Source of the DNA: RUG14219 sp045538535
Lineage (GTDB): Bacteria; Cyanobacteriota; Vampirovibrionia; Gastranaerophilales; Gastranaerophilaceae
Direction: 5' to 3'
Assembly (NCBI GenBank): GCA_045538535.1
Contig: JAZSRN010000079.1
Coordinates: 1 to 8,070 of the forward strand
DNA length: 8,070 bases
Positions 1-5,149 of the stretch are shown here, piece by piece. The notes beneath the pieces were generated by a model that was given only the letters and a program-made list of their open reading frames with translations, had not been told where the DNA came from and made no database searches. The translations under genes and the position numbers were made by a program. Within the stretch, counting starts at the first letter, position 1. Each line of letters starts with the position of its first letter.

Positions 1-102
1 ACGGAAATTTTGAATCTTTTCACCGAATACGGATTCATTACGCAAAAACGTATTTCACATCATTTTGGCTGCATACCAACAATAATATTCAAGAAAAAAT
101 AA
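1..102 (+). CDS. C-terminal fragment of an unidentified protein (5' end outside window)
   Basis: Frame 1 is open from the first base to a TAA at 100-102 and gives 33 residues ending CIPTIIFKKK. The gene's start lies outside the window. A strong hairpin begins 2 nt after the stop, which is where a real gene would end. The pattern of a short helix, a GF turn (EYGF) and a final hydrophobic strand before a basic tail resembles the last strand of class I SAM-dependent methyltransferases. That is only a structural impression from a short tail, so I give no function. The next gene lies on the opposite strand and converges on this one. Confidence 0.6.
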   Translation, partial: TEILNLFTEYGFITQKRISHHFGCIPTIIFKKK

Positions 103-104
103 GC

Positions 105-135
105 AAAAAAAACGACATTTCTGTCGTTGGTTTTT
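105..135. terminator. Bidirectional intrinsic terminator between convergent genes
   Basis: AACGACA (111-117) and TGTCGTT (122-128) form a perfect 7-bp stem with a TTTC loop. On the minus strand the loop reads GAAA and the stem runs straight into a tract of eight T, a very good terminator for the gene at 264-1388. On the plus strand the stem is followed by GG and then TTTTT, which suffices for the gene ending at 102. Confidence 0.85.
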
Positions 136-162
136 AATAGGGAAAAAGGGAAAGGAAACTTG

Positions 163-259
163 ATTGTTAATCTTCTTAACAATTAGATAATTTAAAGTCT
201 GCGCACTTTTGCACTAGCGCATTTCGGGCTCAGCCCTTAAATTATCTAACTATTAAGGG
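163..259. repeat. Structured non-coding element with nested and alternative inverted repeats
   Basis: No gene is visible here. The segment contains a perfect 8-bp hairpin, 163-170 with 176-183, loop TCTTC. Next is a 12-bp perfect inverted repeat, 184-195 with 237-248, enclosing about 41 nt that are more GC-rich than the surroundings. Inside are two small stems: TGCGC 200-204 with GCGCA 217-221, and GGGC 226-229 with GCCC 233-236. A competing 7-bp stem pairs CCCTTAA 234-240 with TTAAGGG 253-259 and cannot coexist with the 12-bp helix. The minus-strand gene's mRNA should include this segment as its 3' untranslated region before the terminator at 105-135. It may instead be a small dispersed palindromic repeat. 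Confidence 0.6.
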
Positions 260-263
260 TTGA

Positions 264-1388
264 TTAACCGAATGTCTTGAACGAACTTTCAACGTTTTTC
301 TCAATAACTTTCTTAACTGCATCAAGCTCGTTTGTAATTGCGTCTTGCTCTGTATCCAACTGTTTCAAGCGTAATTCAAGAGTTCTATCTTCAGCTTGGA
401 CAATTTCAATTTTTGCATTAATCTCATCTACAGCTTGTGCATATTTAGCTTTATCATATTCATATTGATTCATTGCATCATCAAATGCAGCTTGGTCAGT
501 AACTTTATTTGTAGTTAATGCATAAGTTACTTCATCAACTTCACCCGGTTTAAGAGTAATGTTTATTAAACGACCGGTAGCATCTTGTTCAATTCTTGCA
601 TTTACACCTTTGATTTCTTCATTTTTCTCTGCTGAACCAATGGTATATGCAGGAATATTTGATAACGAATTACCATTTTCACCATACGTTGCTGCATCTA
701 GTACATCTTTTTTGTAGAATTGTGGAGCCCAAGTTCCGGTTGATGTGTTTTGGACGTATCGAACTAACCAACCTTCTTTTGGTTCACCATACTGTGCATT
801 TAAAATTTTTGCATATTCAGATTCTTGTTTTTTAGTCTCGGCAATTTGAACTGAAGAAAGAGTTTTAAGATATTCATCATTGCCGGTATAATTACCAGCG
901 GCATCTGTAGGAATTGTTCCTAATGCTCTAAGTTCTTTAGCACCCACGTAATAAACTGCGGTTTCAGTCGGTGTAGTTGTTTCAGAACCTTCGGTTTCTT
1001 CTGTTTCTTCGGTTTCTTCGGTTTCTTCTGCCGCTTCAGTTTCATTTGTAACAATTGCTCTTGTTACAATAGTTCTTGCAGCAGTAATAGCCGCAAAATC
1101 ATCAGTCCAAGATGATGTATAACTAACCAAATATGTTCCGTTGGTTTGAGCAATCATCGTGCTTATTGTATTTGAAATTGAACCATCAGCGAATGAATAA
1201 ACCGTTTTTGTAAAATCTTCAACCGCTGGAGGAACCGGAACTGACATACCTAACAAATCATTATAATAACTTGCTGATTGATTAGACAAAGTTGTTCTTT
1301 GTTGGTTTACTTGTTGTCCTTCATATTCAGTATTTGTTTTTCTTGCGGTCAAGCTTAAAAATCTTGCCTGTGAAGCTGCCATTCCCAT
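264..1388 (-). CDS. Coiled-coil protein of unknown function, probably Gastranaerophilales-specific
   Basis: This gives 374 residues from the ATG at 1388. That start has AAAGGG 7 nt upstream (1396-1401); an in-frame ATG at 1436 adds 16 residues but has no ribosome binding site. Residues 1-50 (MGMAASQARFLSLTARKTN...) resemble a head I recall in Gastranaerophilales proteins. Residues about 115-143 are an acidic Glu/Thr linker coded by a 9-bp tandem repeat. Residues about 300-365 are a predicted coiled coil rich in Lys, Glu and Leu, and the protein ends VESSFKTFG. There is no signal peptide or membrane segment. The head and coil could be self-assembly elements, as in secreted or appendage subunits, but that is inference. 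It may have its own promoter near 1496-1523. I do not know its function. Confidence 0.85.
   Translation of the reverse strand: MGMAASQARFLSLTARKTNTEYEGQQVNQQRTTLSNQSASYYNDLLGMSVPVPPAVEDFTKTVYSFADGSISNTISTMIAQTNGTYLVSYTSSWTDDFAAITAARTIVTRAIVTNETEAAEETEETEETEETEGSETTTPTETAVYYVGAKELRALGTIPTDAAGNYTGNDEYLKTLSSVQIAETKKQESEYAKILNAQYGEPKEGWLVRYVQNTSTGTWAPQFYKKDVLDAATYGENGNSLSNIPAYTIGSAEKNEEIKGVNARIEQDATGRLINITLKPGEVDEVTYALTTNKVTDQAAFDDAMNQYEYDKAKYAQAVDEINAKIEIVQAEDRTLELRLKQLDTEQDAITNELDAVKKVIEKNVESSFKTFG
991..1044 (-). repeat. In-frame 9-bp tandem repeat coding for an acidic Glu/Thr linker
   Basis: On the plus strand the unit is TCGGTTTCT. Four near-perfect copies lie at 991-1026 (one with a G-to-T change giving TCTGTTTCT) and two degenerate copies at 1027-1044. 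On the coding strand each unit adds one three-residue Glu/Glu/Thr step. Because 9 is a multiple of 3, slippage would change linker length without shifting the frame. Confidence 0.9.
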
Positions 1389-1471
1389 AGCATTTCCCTT
1401 TCTAATTAAGTTTCCTTGTGCCATGAGTATCGGCATTTTTATTTTTTTCTTTAATTTTGAAATAAAATATC

Positions 1472-1486
1472 GTTACATTCTGTAAC
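1472..1486. promoter_or_regulatory. 15-bp dyad, possible operator or leader hairpin
   Basis: GTTACA (1472-1477) and TGTAAC (1481-1486) are a perfect inverted repeat around TTC. It lies roughly 10-25 nt downstream of the candidate -10 of the gene at 264-1388, so it could be an operator just past the transcription start or a 6-bp RNA hairpin in the leader. No regulator is identified. Confidence 0.4.
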
Positions 1487-1495
1487 AATGCGTTC

Positions 1496-1523
1496 ATTTT
1501 AAGCTTATAAAAACACCCGTAAA
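1496..1523 (-). promoter_or_regulatory. Candidate promoter for the coiled-coil protein gene
   Basis: On the minus strand, TTTACG (1518-1523) is followed after 16 bp by TAAAAT (1496-1501), which is 5 of 6 to the -10 consensus. The -35 lies in two imperfect tandem 10-mers, AAACACCCGT and AAACACACGT, at 1511-1530. Other AT-rich hexamers nearby could serve, so the call is tentative. Confidence 0.35.
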
Positions 1524-1557
1524 CACACGTAAATACTGGACTTTAGCTACTTCAAAC

Positions 1558-2790
1558 TTATAACATAACTTTTAGTTTATCAATAACAAACTGTAATGCA
1601 CCTTGCTGATTTTTGAAAGCAATTTCGCAAGCTTGACACGCTTTTTCATACTCAATATCATCCGAAAGCATGACTTTGAAAGCCAAAAATAATTCATTTG
1701 AGGTAGAAACAACTTTACTAGCGCCCTCTTTAACTAAAATGCCATAAATATCTTTAAAATTATGGATAGAAGGCCCAGAAAGAGTAGGTTTATTAAACAC
1801 CGTAGCTTCTAAAGGATTATGCCCACCAGTTTTGTTAAAACTACCACCTATAAAAGCCAAATGACAAATACTATAAATCTTACCTAATTCGCCTAATGTA
1901 TCAAGAATTAAAATATCATTGATATCCAATTTATCATCTTTTGATCTAAACCCAAACGGCAAATCTGTTGTTTTAGCAAGTTCTGCAACTTCCTCAACTC
2001 TTGTCAAATGACGTGGAGCTAAAATTAATTTAATATCATCAAACTCTTGCTTAAGCTTTTTGAAAGTATCAAATATAATTTCGTCTTCACCTTTATGCGT
2101 ACTTCCTGCAATAAGAATTCTTTTACCTTCAGCATTTAGTTCAAAATTTTTTTCAACTTTTTTGACATCAAATTTTAAATTACCCATTATCTCAAGATTT
2201 TTAGAACCTAAAGCCAAATATTTTTCATAATCGTCTTTGCTTTGAGCAAAAATCCCGCTGTAATAATTAAAAACCATATTAAAGAAAGGCTTTAACGCAC
2301 GATATAAATTAAACGTTGAATCAGAAATCCTTCCATTAATTGTAAACAAGGGGATATGTTTTTTATTGCAAATATATGCAAACGTTGGCCAAATTTCAGT
2401 TTCAGCAATACAGACAACGGAAGGTTTTACCTTATTTAAAAAACTACGCACACAAAAAGGGATATCGAACGGAAAATAGGTAATATAATCAACAAATTCA
2501 CCCAATTTTTTATGCGCAATTTCTTGTCCGGTTTTTGTCCCGGTAGTTACAACCAACTTGTATGATGGAAATTCTTCCTTGGTTTTTCTTATAAGATTTT
2601 CAAGCGCAATTACCTCACCGACGGAAACCCCGTGATACATAATAACCTTATCTCCAAGGTCTGGCGCAGAGAAAAAACCCAATTTTTCTTTCCATCCATA
2701 TATAAATTTCCCGTTAATTGCTCTAACAATATAATAAAACGGAAGCAAAATCAAAAATAATATAGTCGTTAAAATTCCATATATAATCAT
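1558..2790 (-). CDS. waaA: 3-deoxy-D-manno-octulosonic acid (KDO) transferase, WaaA/KdtA
   Basis: This 410-residue GT30 glycosyltransferase moves KDO from CMP-KDO to lipid A precursor at the inner face of the cytoplasmic membrane, the first step of LPS core assembly. Residues 1-24 form the usual N-terminal membrane anchor. HGVSVGE at 53-59 matches the family's HAASVGE motif; Glu59 corresponds to the catalytic Glu (E. coli Glu60). Other family motifs are YFPFDIP 105-111, AETEIWP 129-135, INGRIS 151-156, GNLKFD 203-208, AGSTHKGE 228-235, LAPRH 257-261 and FIGGSFNKTGGHNPLE 313-328. Length is close to E. coli WaaA (425). The ATG has no Shine-Dalgarno; a -10 TATAAT lies exactly 6 nt upstream, suggesting a leaderless mRNA. 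It stands alone, divergent from tRNA-fMet. Confidence 0.96.
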   Translation of the reverse strand: MIIYGILTTILFLILLPFYYIVRAINGKFIYGWKEKLGFFSAPDLGDKVIMYHGVSVGEVIALENLIRKTKEEFPSYKLVVTTGTKTGQEIAHKKLGEFVDYITYFPFDIPFCVRSFLNKVKPSVVCIAETEIWPTFAYICNKKHIPLFTINGRISDSTFNLYRALKPFFNMVFNYYSGIFAQSKDDYEKYLALGSKNLEIMGNLKFDVKKVEKNFELNAEGKRILIAGSTHKGEDEIIFDTFKKLKQEFDDIKLILAPRHLTRVEEVAELAKTTDLPFGFRSKDDKLDINDILILDTLGELGKIYSICHLAFIGGSFNKTGGHNPLEATVFNKPTLSGPSIHNFKDIYGILVKEGASKVVSTSNELFLAFKVMLSDDIEYEKACQACEIAFKNQQGALQFVIDKLKVML

Positions 2791-2796
2791 AAAGAA

Positions 2797-2825
2797 ATTA
2801 TATAATAAATATAAAAAACTAACAA
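2797..2825 (-). promoter_or_regulatory. Promoter of waaA, predicted leaderless start
   Basis: On the minus strand, TTGTTA (2820-2825), a 17-bp spacer and a perfect TATAAT (2797-2802) are followed by TTCTTT and then the waaA ATG at 2790. A start of transcription 7 nt past the -10 would fall on the A of the ATG. The 40 bases before the ATG hold no purine-rich Shine-Dalgarno. Confidence 0.75.
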
Positions 2826-2836
2826 ATAAAAAAGAC

Positions 2837-2866
2837 TTGATTTTTTATATTTAGCGGTCATAATAT
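2837..2866 (+). promoter_or_regulatory. Promoter of initiator tRNA gene
   Basis: TTGATT (2837-2842) is followed by TAATAT (2861-2866) at 18 bp, or by CATAAT (2859-2864) at 16 bp. It is back to back with the waaA promoter, with 11 bp between the two -35 boxes. The predicted tRNA leader is about 32 nt. Confidence 0.65.
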
Positions 2867-2904
2867 AGTTGTTGAGGTTAATCCCTTGACTCCGCAAAAT
2901 ATAT

Positions 2905-2981
<77 letters not shown>

Positions 2982-2986
2982 TTTAG

Positions 2987-3020
2987 AAAAAAGGTTTTAG
3001 CAATGGCTAAAACCTTTTTT
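2987..3020 (+). terminator. Intrinsic terminator of tRNA-fMet
   Basis: A perfect 15-bp stem pairs 2987-3001 with 3006-3020 around the loop AATG and ends in six T, with A-rich sequence on the other arm. It follows the tRNA 3' end closely and is symmetric enough to work on the minus strand too. Confidence 0.93.
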
Positions 3021-3050
3021 AATGCAAAAGAAAGTAGATATTTCTATCAG

Positions 3051-3077
3051 TTGTTTGAATTGAACCAATTCAAACAA
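3051..3077. repeat. Perfect 12-bp inverted repeat between the convergent tRNA genes
   Basis: 3051-3062 pairs perfectly with 3066-3077 around a 3-nt AAC loop. No T tract follows on either strand, so it is not a standard terminator. It lies in the roughly 90 bases between the two tRNA terminators, where no gene is visible. Confidence 0.6.
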
Positions 3078-3111
3078 CATGTTCAAGGCGAACCCGCCCA
3101 CTTTCGACACT

Positions 3112-3139
3112 AAAAAAGACCGACTTCAATCGGTCTTTT
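3112..3139 (-). terminator. Intrinsic terminator of tRNA-Val
   Basis: AAAAGACCGA (3114-3123) pairs perfectly with TCGGTCTTTT (3130-3139) around a 6-nt loop. On the minus strand the stem ends in a run of six T and begins 1 nt after the tRNA-Val CCA end. No other terminator is seen between the exported-protein gene and here, so that gene's transcript may also end at this site. Confidence 0.9.
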
Positions 3140-3140
3140 A

Positions 3141-3216
3141 TGGTGGGCGTTGAGAGACTTGAACTCCCGACATCCTCCTTGTAAGGGAGGCGCTCTACCA
3201 ACTGAGCTAAACGCCC
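3141..3216 (-). tRNA. tRNA-Val (anticodon UAC)
   Basis: This 76-nt cloverleaf on the minus strand has an encoded CCA (TGG at 3141-3143 on the plus strand). The acceptor stem is GGGCGTT/AACGCCC with discriminator A. The D-arm reads GCTCAGTTGGTAGAGC. The anticodon stem CCTCC/GGAGG holds the loop CTTACAA, giving anticodon TAC (plus-strand 3181-3183), which reads GUA and, if U34 is modified, other valine codons. The T-loop is TTCAAGT. A good sigma-70 promoter lies upstream. Confidence 0.96.
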
Positions 3217-3258
3217 TTGATTGGGGTTGTTTTGAGGCTTAACCTCTCGACATTTATA

Positions 3259-3286
3259 ATCGTATCAAAAAAATTTTAGATGTCAA
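3259..3286 (-). promoter_or_regulatory. Promoter of tRNA-Val, overlapping the end of the upstream gene
   Basis: On the minus strand, a perfect TTGACA (3281-3286) and TACGAT (3259-3264) are separated by 16 bp. The -35 lies within the last codons of the exported-protein gene, whose stop is at 3276-3278. The predicted tRNA leader is about 36 nt and contains GAGGTTAA, also present in the tRNA-fMet leader. Confidence 0.65.
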
Positions 3287-3620
3287 CATTTTCTTTTAAT
3301 AATTTTTGCTGATGATAAGGTGAGTTAAGTTTTATTTCGTGTTTTTGTCCATGATGTGGCTCTTGCATATTATAACGAATTTGGCGGAGTTTGGCCTTTA
3401 TTCCACGTTCCATATCATCAAGATAGTATTTTTGTTCTTTTTCGCGTTTTTGTTTTTTTGCTCCGTTTTCTTGTGACGGCTGAGACATAACTTGATAATA
3501 CATAGCTTCTAAATCTGCCTCATTTACAGCATAAGATTCAGGGCTAACATACCCCGTATCAATAGCAAAAGCTCCAACACAAGCAAACATTATAACCAAT
3601 ACTAAAACCAATCTATTCAT
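3276..3620 (-). CDS. Small exported protein of unknown function
   Basis: This gives 114 residues from the ATG at 3620. Residues 1-19 are a clean signal peptide: MNR, a hydrophobic stretch, then cleavage after AFA before IDTGY. The mature part is about 95 residues, has a strongly basic Lys/Arg/Glu middle (about 54-83), several His and Gln, and no Cys. An in-frame ATG at 3662 overlaps the upstream gene's TGA, but it would put 14 residues containing an Asp before the signal peptide. The -10/-35 promoter at 3627-3655 lies inside that extension, so I prefer 3620. No Shine-Dalgarno precedes 3620; the -10 sits 6 nt away, again leaderless geometry. I recognise no domain. The periplasm or outside is its likely place. 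Confidence 0.8.
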   Translation of the reverse strand: MNRLVLVLVIMFACVGAFAIDTGYVSPESYAVNEADLEAMYYQVMSQPSQENGAKKQKREKEQKYYLDDMERGIKAKLRQIRYNMQEPHHGQKHEIKLNSPYHQQKLLKENVDI

Positions 3621-3626
3621 ACTTAG

Positions 3627-3655
3627 TATATACCACGAAAAAAGATTTTTATCAA
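3627..3655 (-). promoter_or_regulatory. Extended -10 promoter of the small exported protein gene, predicted leaderless
   Basis: On the minus strand, TTGATA (3650-3655), a 17-bp spacer ending in TGG (an extended -10 TG motif), and TATATA (3627-3632) are followed by CTAAGT and the ATG at 3620. The start of transcription would fall on the ATG. The -35 lies inside the hairpin at 3644-3660. Confidence 0.65.
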
Positions 3656-3660
3656 AAATC
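3638..3660 (-). terminator. Weak intrinsic terminator of the 159-residue protein gene
   Basis: On the minus strand GATTTTT and AAAAATC form a 7-bp stem (3644-3660) with a GAT loop, followed directly by six T (3638-3643). The stem is AT-rich, so read-through is likely. It overlaps the TGA stop at 3659-3661 and the -35 of the next promoter. Confidence 0.45.
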
Positions 3661-4138
3661 ATAACCCTAACGCAATCTTATTACTGATAGCAACAGAGGA
3701 CATCAAATTTTCAAAAGAAAGTTCAGAACTTTTTGTAGCTTCATATTCACAAGACAACGCCGCAAAACGCTCTTTTAAGTATTTTGTTCGAGGATCATTA
3801 TCATTCATCATCTCAATTTTTTGCGCAGTTTTATCTAATATATTCTCAATAGAATCAGTTGACCCAATATTTGCACCGGCATCAGACGCAAGGATTTTTG
3901 CTTCTGTCATAATTTTAGAAAGCGAGGCATTACCTTTACTTCCGCCTTTTGATAGAACATTATTTTGTTTTTTGGTGGCGAGAACTTTTTCAATACGTTG
4001 TTTTGCTTCTTCTTCGTTTTTGACCGTTGACGGATCAATTCCAAGCGCAATAAGCCGTTGGCGAGTCCGCTCACTTAGAACCGAGCCTCCGCTAAAATCT
4101 ATCACTGGGTAATAAGATACAATTTTTAGAGAATCCAT
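3659..4138 (-). CDS. Conserved-looking cytosolic protein of unknown function
   Basis: This gives 159 residues with no signal peptide and no membrane segment. The ATG at 4138 has GAAAGG 5 nt upstream (4144-4149), a normal Shine-Dalgarno. Residues 22-51 (SERTRQRLIALGIDPSTV, then an acidic helix) look like a compact helical module that could be a conserved domain. A Lys/Gly/Ser-rich linker (about 56-70) follows, then helices to the C-terminus. One Cys is at 130. I do not recognise the family. It lies upstream of the exported-protein gene, 38 nt from that gene's preferred start, but a weak terminator and a separate promoter between them suggest only partial co-expression. It diverges from the exported protein/sigma operon. 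Confidence 0.8.
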   Translation of the reverse strand: MDSLKIVSYYPVIDFSGGSVLSERTRQRLIALGIDPSTVKNEEEAKQRIEKVLATKKQNNVLSKGGSKGNASLSKIMTEAKILASDAGANIGSTDSIENILDKTAQKIEMMNDNDPRTKYLKERFAALSCEYEATKSSELSFENLMSSVAISNKIALGL

Positions 4139-4211
4139 TTTTACCTTTCAAGTCTGAAGTAACACGAGCATTATTTTTTTAATGATTTTTCATTTTAAAT
4201 CAACTCCTTTT

Positions 4212-4217
4212 ATTCTA
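4212..4217 (-). promoter_or_regulatory. Candidate -10 for the 159-residue protein gene
   Basis: TAGAAT on the minus strand is 5 of 6 to the -10 consensus, but no good -35 lies 16-18 bp upstream. It would give a leader of about 65 nt. The divergent spacer 4139-4329 holds no gene. Confidence 0.35.
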
Positions 4218-4304
4218 TCGGTAAAATCATACTAATTCTGTAGTAATTATTAAGTTTATTTAACTTATCACTATATTTTGAACATTTTAAATTCAATATC
4301 GTTA

Positions 4305-4310
4305 TATAAT
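4305..4310 (+). promoter_or_regulatory. Candidate -10 of the exported protein/sigma factor operon
   Basis: A perfect TATAAT within TTATATAAT. The best -35, TTGAAC at 4278-4283, is 21 bp away (19 bp if TATATA at 4303 is used), so the promoter is either non-optimal or needs an activator. The start would fall near 4315-4317, leaving a leader of about 13-15 nt. Confidence 0.5.
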
Positions 4311-4329
4311 TGTAAAGAGGTAAGGTCTA

Positions 4330-5097
4330 GTGAAAAAATTTATTATCAGTTTATGTATACTATCAGCAAGCCTGCCGGCAATAGCTAAACCAAATTATAG
4401 CTACAGCATGCCCCAAACAATATATCCGACAACACCAATAATTACCCAAGCAGATGTCACCGGTGATAATATGTACAGTGTCAAAGTTCAACGGAATGAA
4501 ACACCAACTCAACAAACAAAAATCAAAAAAAATAAAAACAAAGAAAAAATAACACAGGTTGACTCTATCGTTTATTATGATAGCGGAGTTGAAAACAAGA
4601 TTACAGGACGTCAAATTGGTGCAGCAGCCGGATTAGCACTCGTTTGCGCATTAGACCCATACATTGTTACAATTGATGGAAAAGAATATATTCTTATCAT
4701 TGACAAGAACAATATTTTTGAAAAAGAAGATATTCTAGGCATATACGACACTCCAAGAACTCTTTTTCAAGCAATGCTTGATTTAGAAAGCGACGGTGAC
4801 CCTTCATACATTTCCGGCGAAGAACTTAAAAAAGCCGGAGTCCGTTTTGTTCGCAAAAAAAATAACAAGGTTTATTTTAACGATACTACCCAAGATTTTG
4901 ATATCGAAAGAGTAAAAGGTATTCCTCTAAACAGCATGGTTCAAATACTTCCAAACTATTATACATACGGCACATTCGGGACTTTTGATATTTACACAAC
5001 TTTAAAAAACGGTCACAAAATAATCGTTCAAAATATCGGGAAAGTTGATTTTGTAAAAGAAAAAACAATAAACAAATGGATTAACGGAAACAATTAA
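4330..5097 (+). CDS. Exported protein of unknown function, upstream partner of a sigma factor
   Basis: This gives 255 residues from a GTG start, with AGAGG (4316-4320) and TAAGG (4321-4325) as ribosome binding sequence. Residues 1-19 are a signal peptide with cleavage after AIA before KPNYS. Residues 61-73 are very Lys-rich. Residues 97-108 are hydrophobic but short for a membrane span. The segment DLESDGDPSYISGEEL (151-166) has an acidic pattern like an EF-hand loop with extra residues, so it is a degenerate Ca-site candidate at best. The C-terminal half looks beta-rich (GTFGTFDIYTTL...). I recognise no named family. The sigma gene starts 52 nt downstream with no terminator between, so they are probably co-transcribed. 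A link between an envelope protein and a sigma factor is tempting but unproven. Confidence 0.85.
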   Translation: MKKFIISLCILSASLPAIAKPNYSYSMPQTIYPTTPIITQADVTGDNMYSVKVQRNETPTQQTKIKKNKNKEKITQVDSIVYYDSGVENKITGRQIGAAAGLALVCALDPYIVTIDGKEYILIIDKNNIFEKEDILGIYDTPRTLFQAMLDLESDGDPSYISGEELKKAGVRFVRKKNNKVYFNDTTQDFDIERVKGIPLNSMVQILPNYYTYGTFGTFDIYTTLKNGHKIIVQNIGKVDFVKEKTINKWINGNN

Positions 5098-5109
5098 GAA
5101 AAATTTTCG

Positions 5110-5144
5110 TCTTTTCCTTTAAACATTAGTTTTTAAGGAAGAGA
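5110..5144 (+). promoter_or_regulatory. mRNA hairpin burying the sigma gene's Shine-Dalgarno
   Basis: TCTTTTCCTT (5110-5119) pairs with AAGGAAGAGA (5135-5144), 10 bp with one G-U, and an inner AAAC/GTTT can stack on top around ATTA. The paired 3' arm is the whole Shine-Dalgarno of the sigma gene, which starts 5 nt later at 5150. No T tract follows, so it is not a terminator. It could be a thermosensor-like or trans-acting RNA controlled switch. Confidence 0.6.
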
Positions 5145-5149
5145 GAATT

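Noticed and set aside
991..1044. Short repeat array as a CRISPR
   Set aside because: Units are 9 bp, directly adjacent without spacers, and in frame within a gene.
264..1436. Start of the coiled-coil protein at 1436 rather than 1388
   Set aside because: No Shine-Dalgarno or suitably spaced -10 precedes 1436, while 1388 has AAAGGG at 7 nt and begins at the point I recall as the family N-terminus.
4179..4209. Minus-strand mini-ORF (Met-Lys-Asn-His-stop) behind a strong AAGGAG in the leader of the 159-residue gene
   Set aside because: Four codons with a 10-nt spacing, and the candidate transcription start would cut the Shine-Dalgarno. No amino-acid run suggests attenuation. Probably chance in AT-rich DNA.
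4780..4827. EF-hand calcium site in the exported protein (DLESDGDPSYISGEEL)
   Set aside because: The loop is about two residues too long for a canonical EF-hand and there is a single copy, so it is mentioned as degenerate only.
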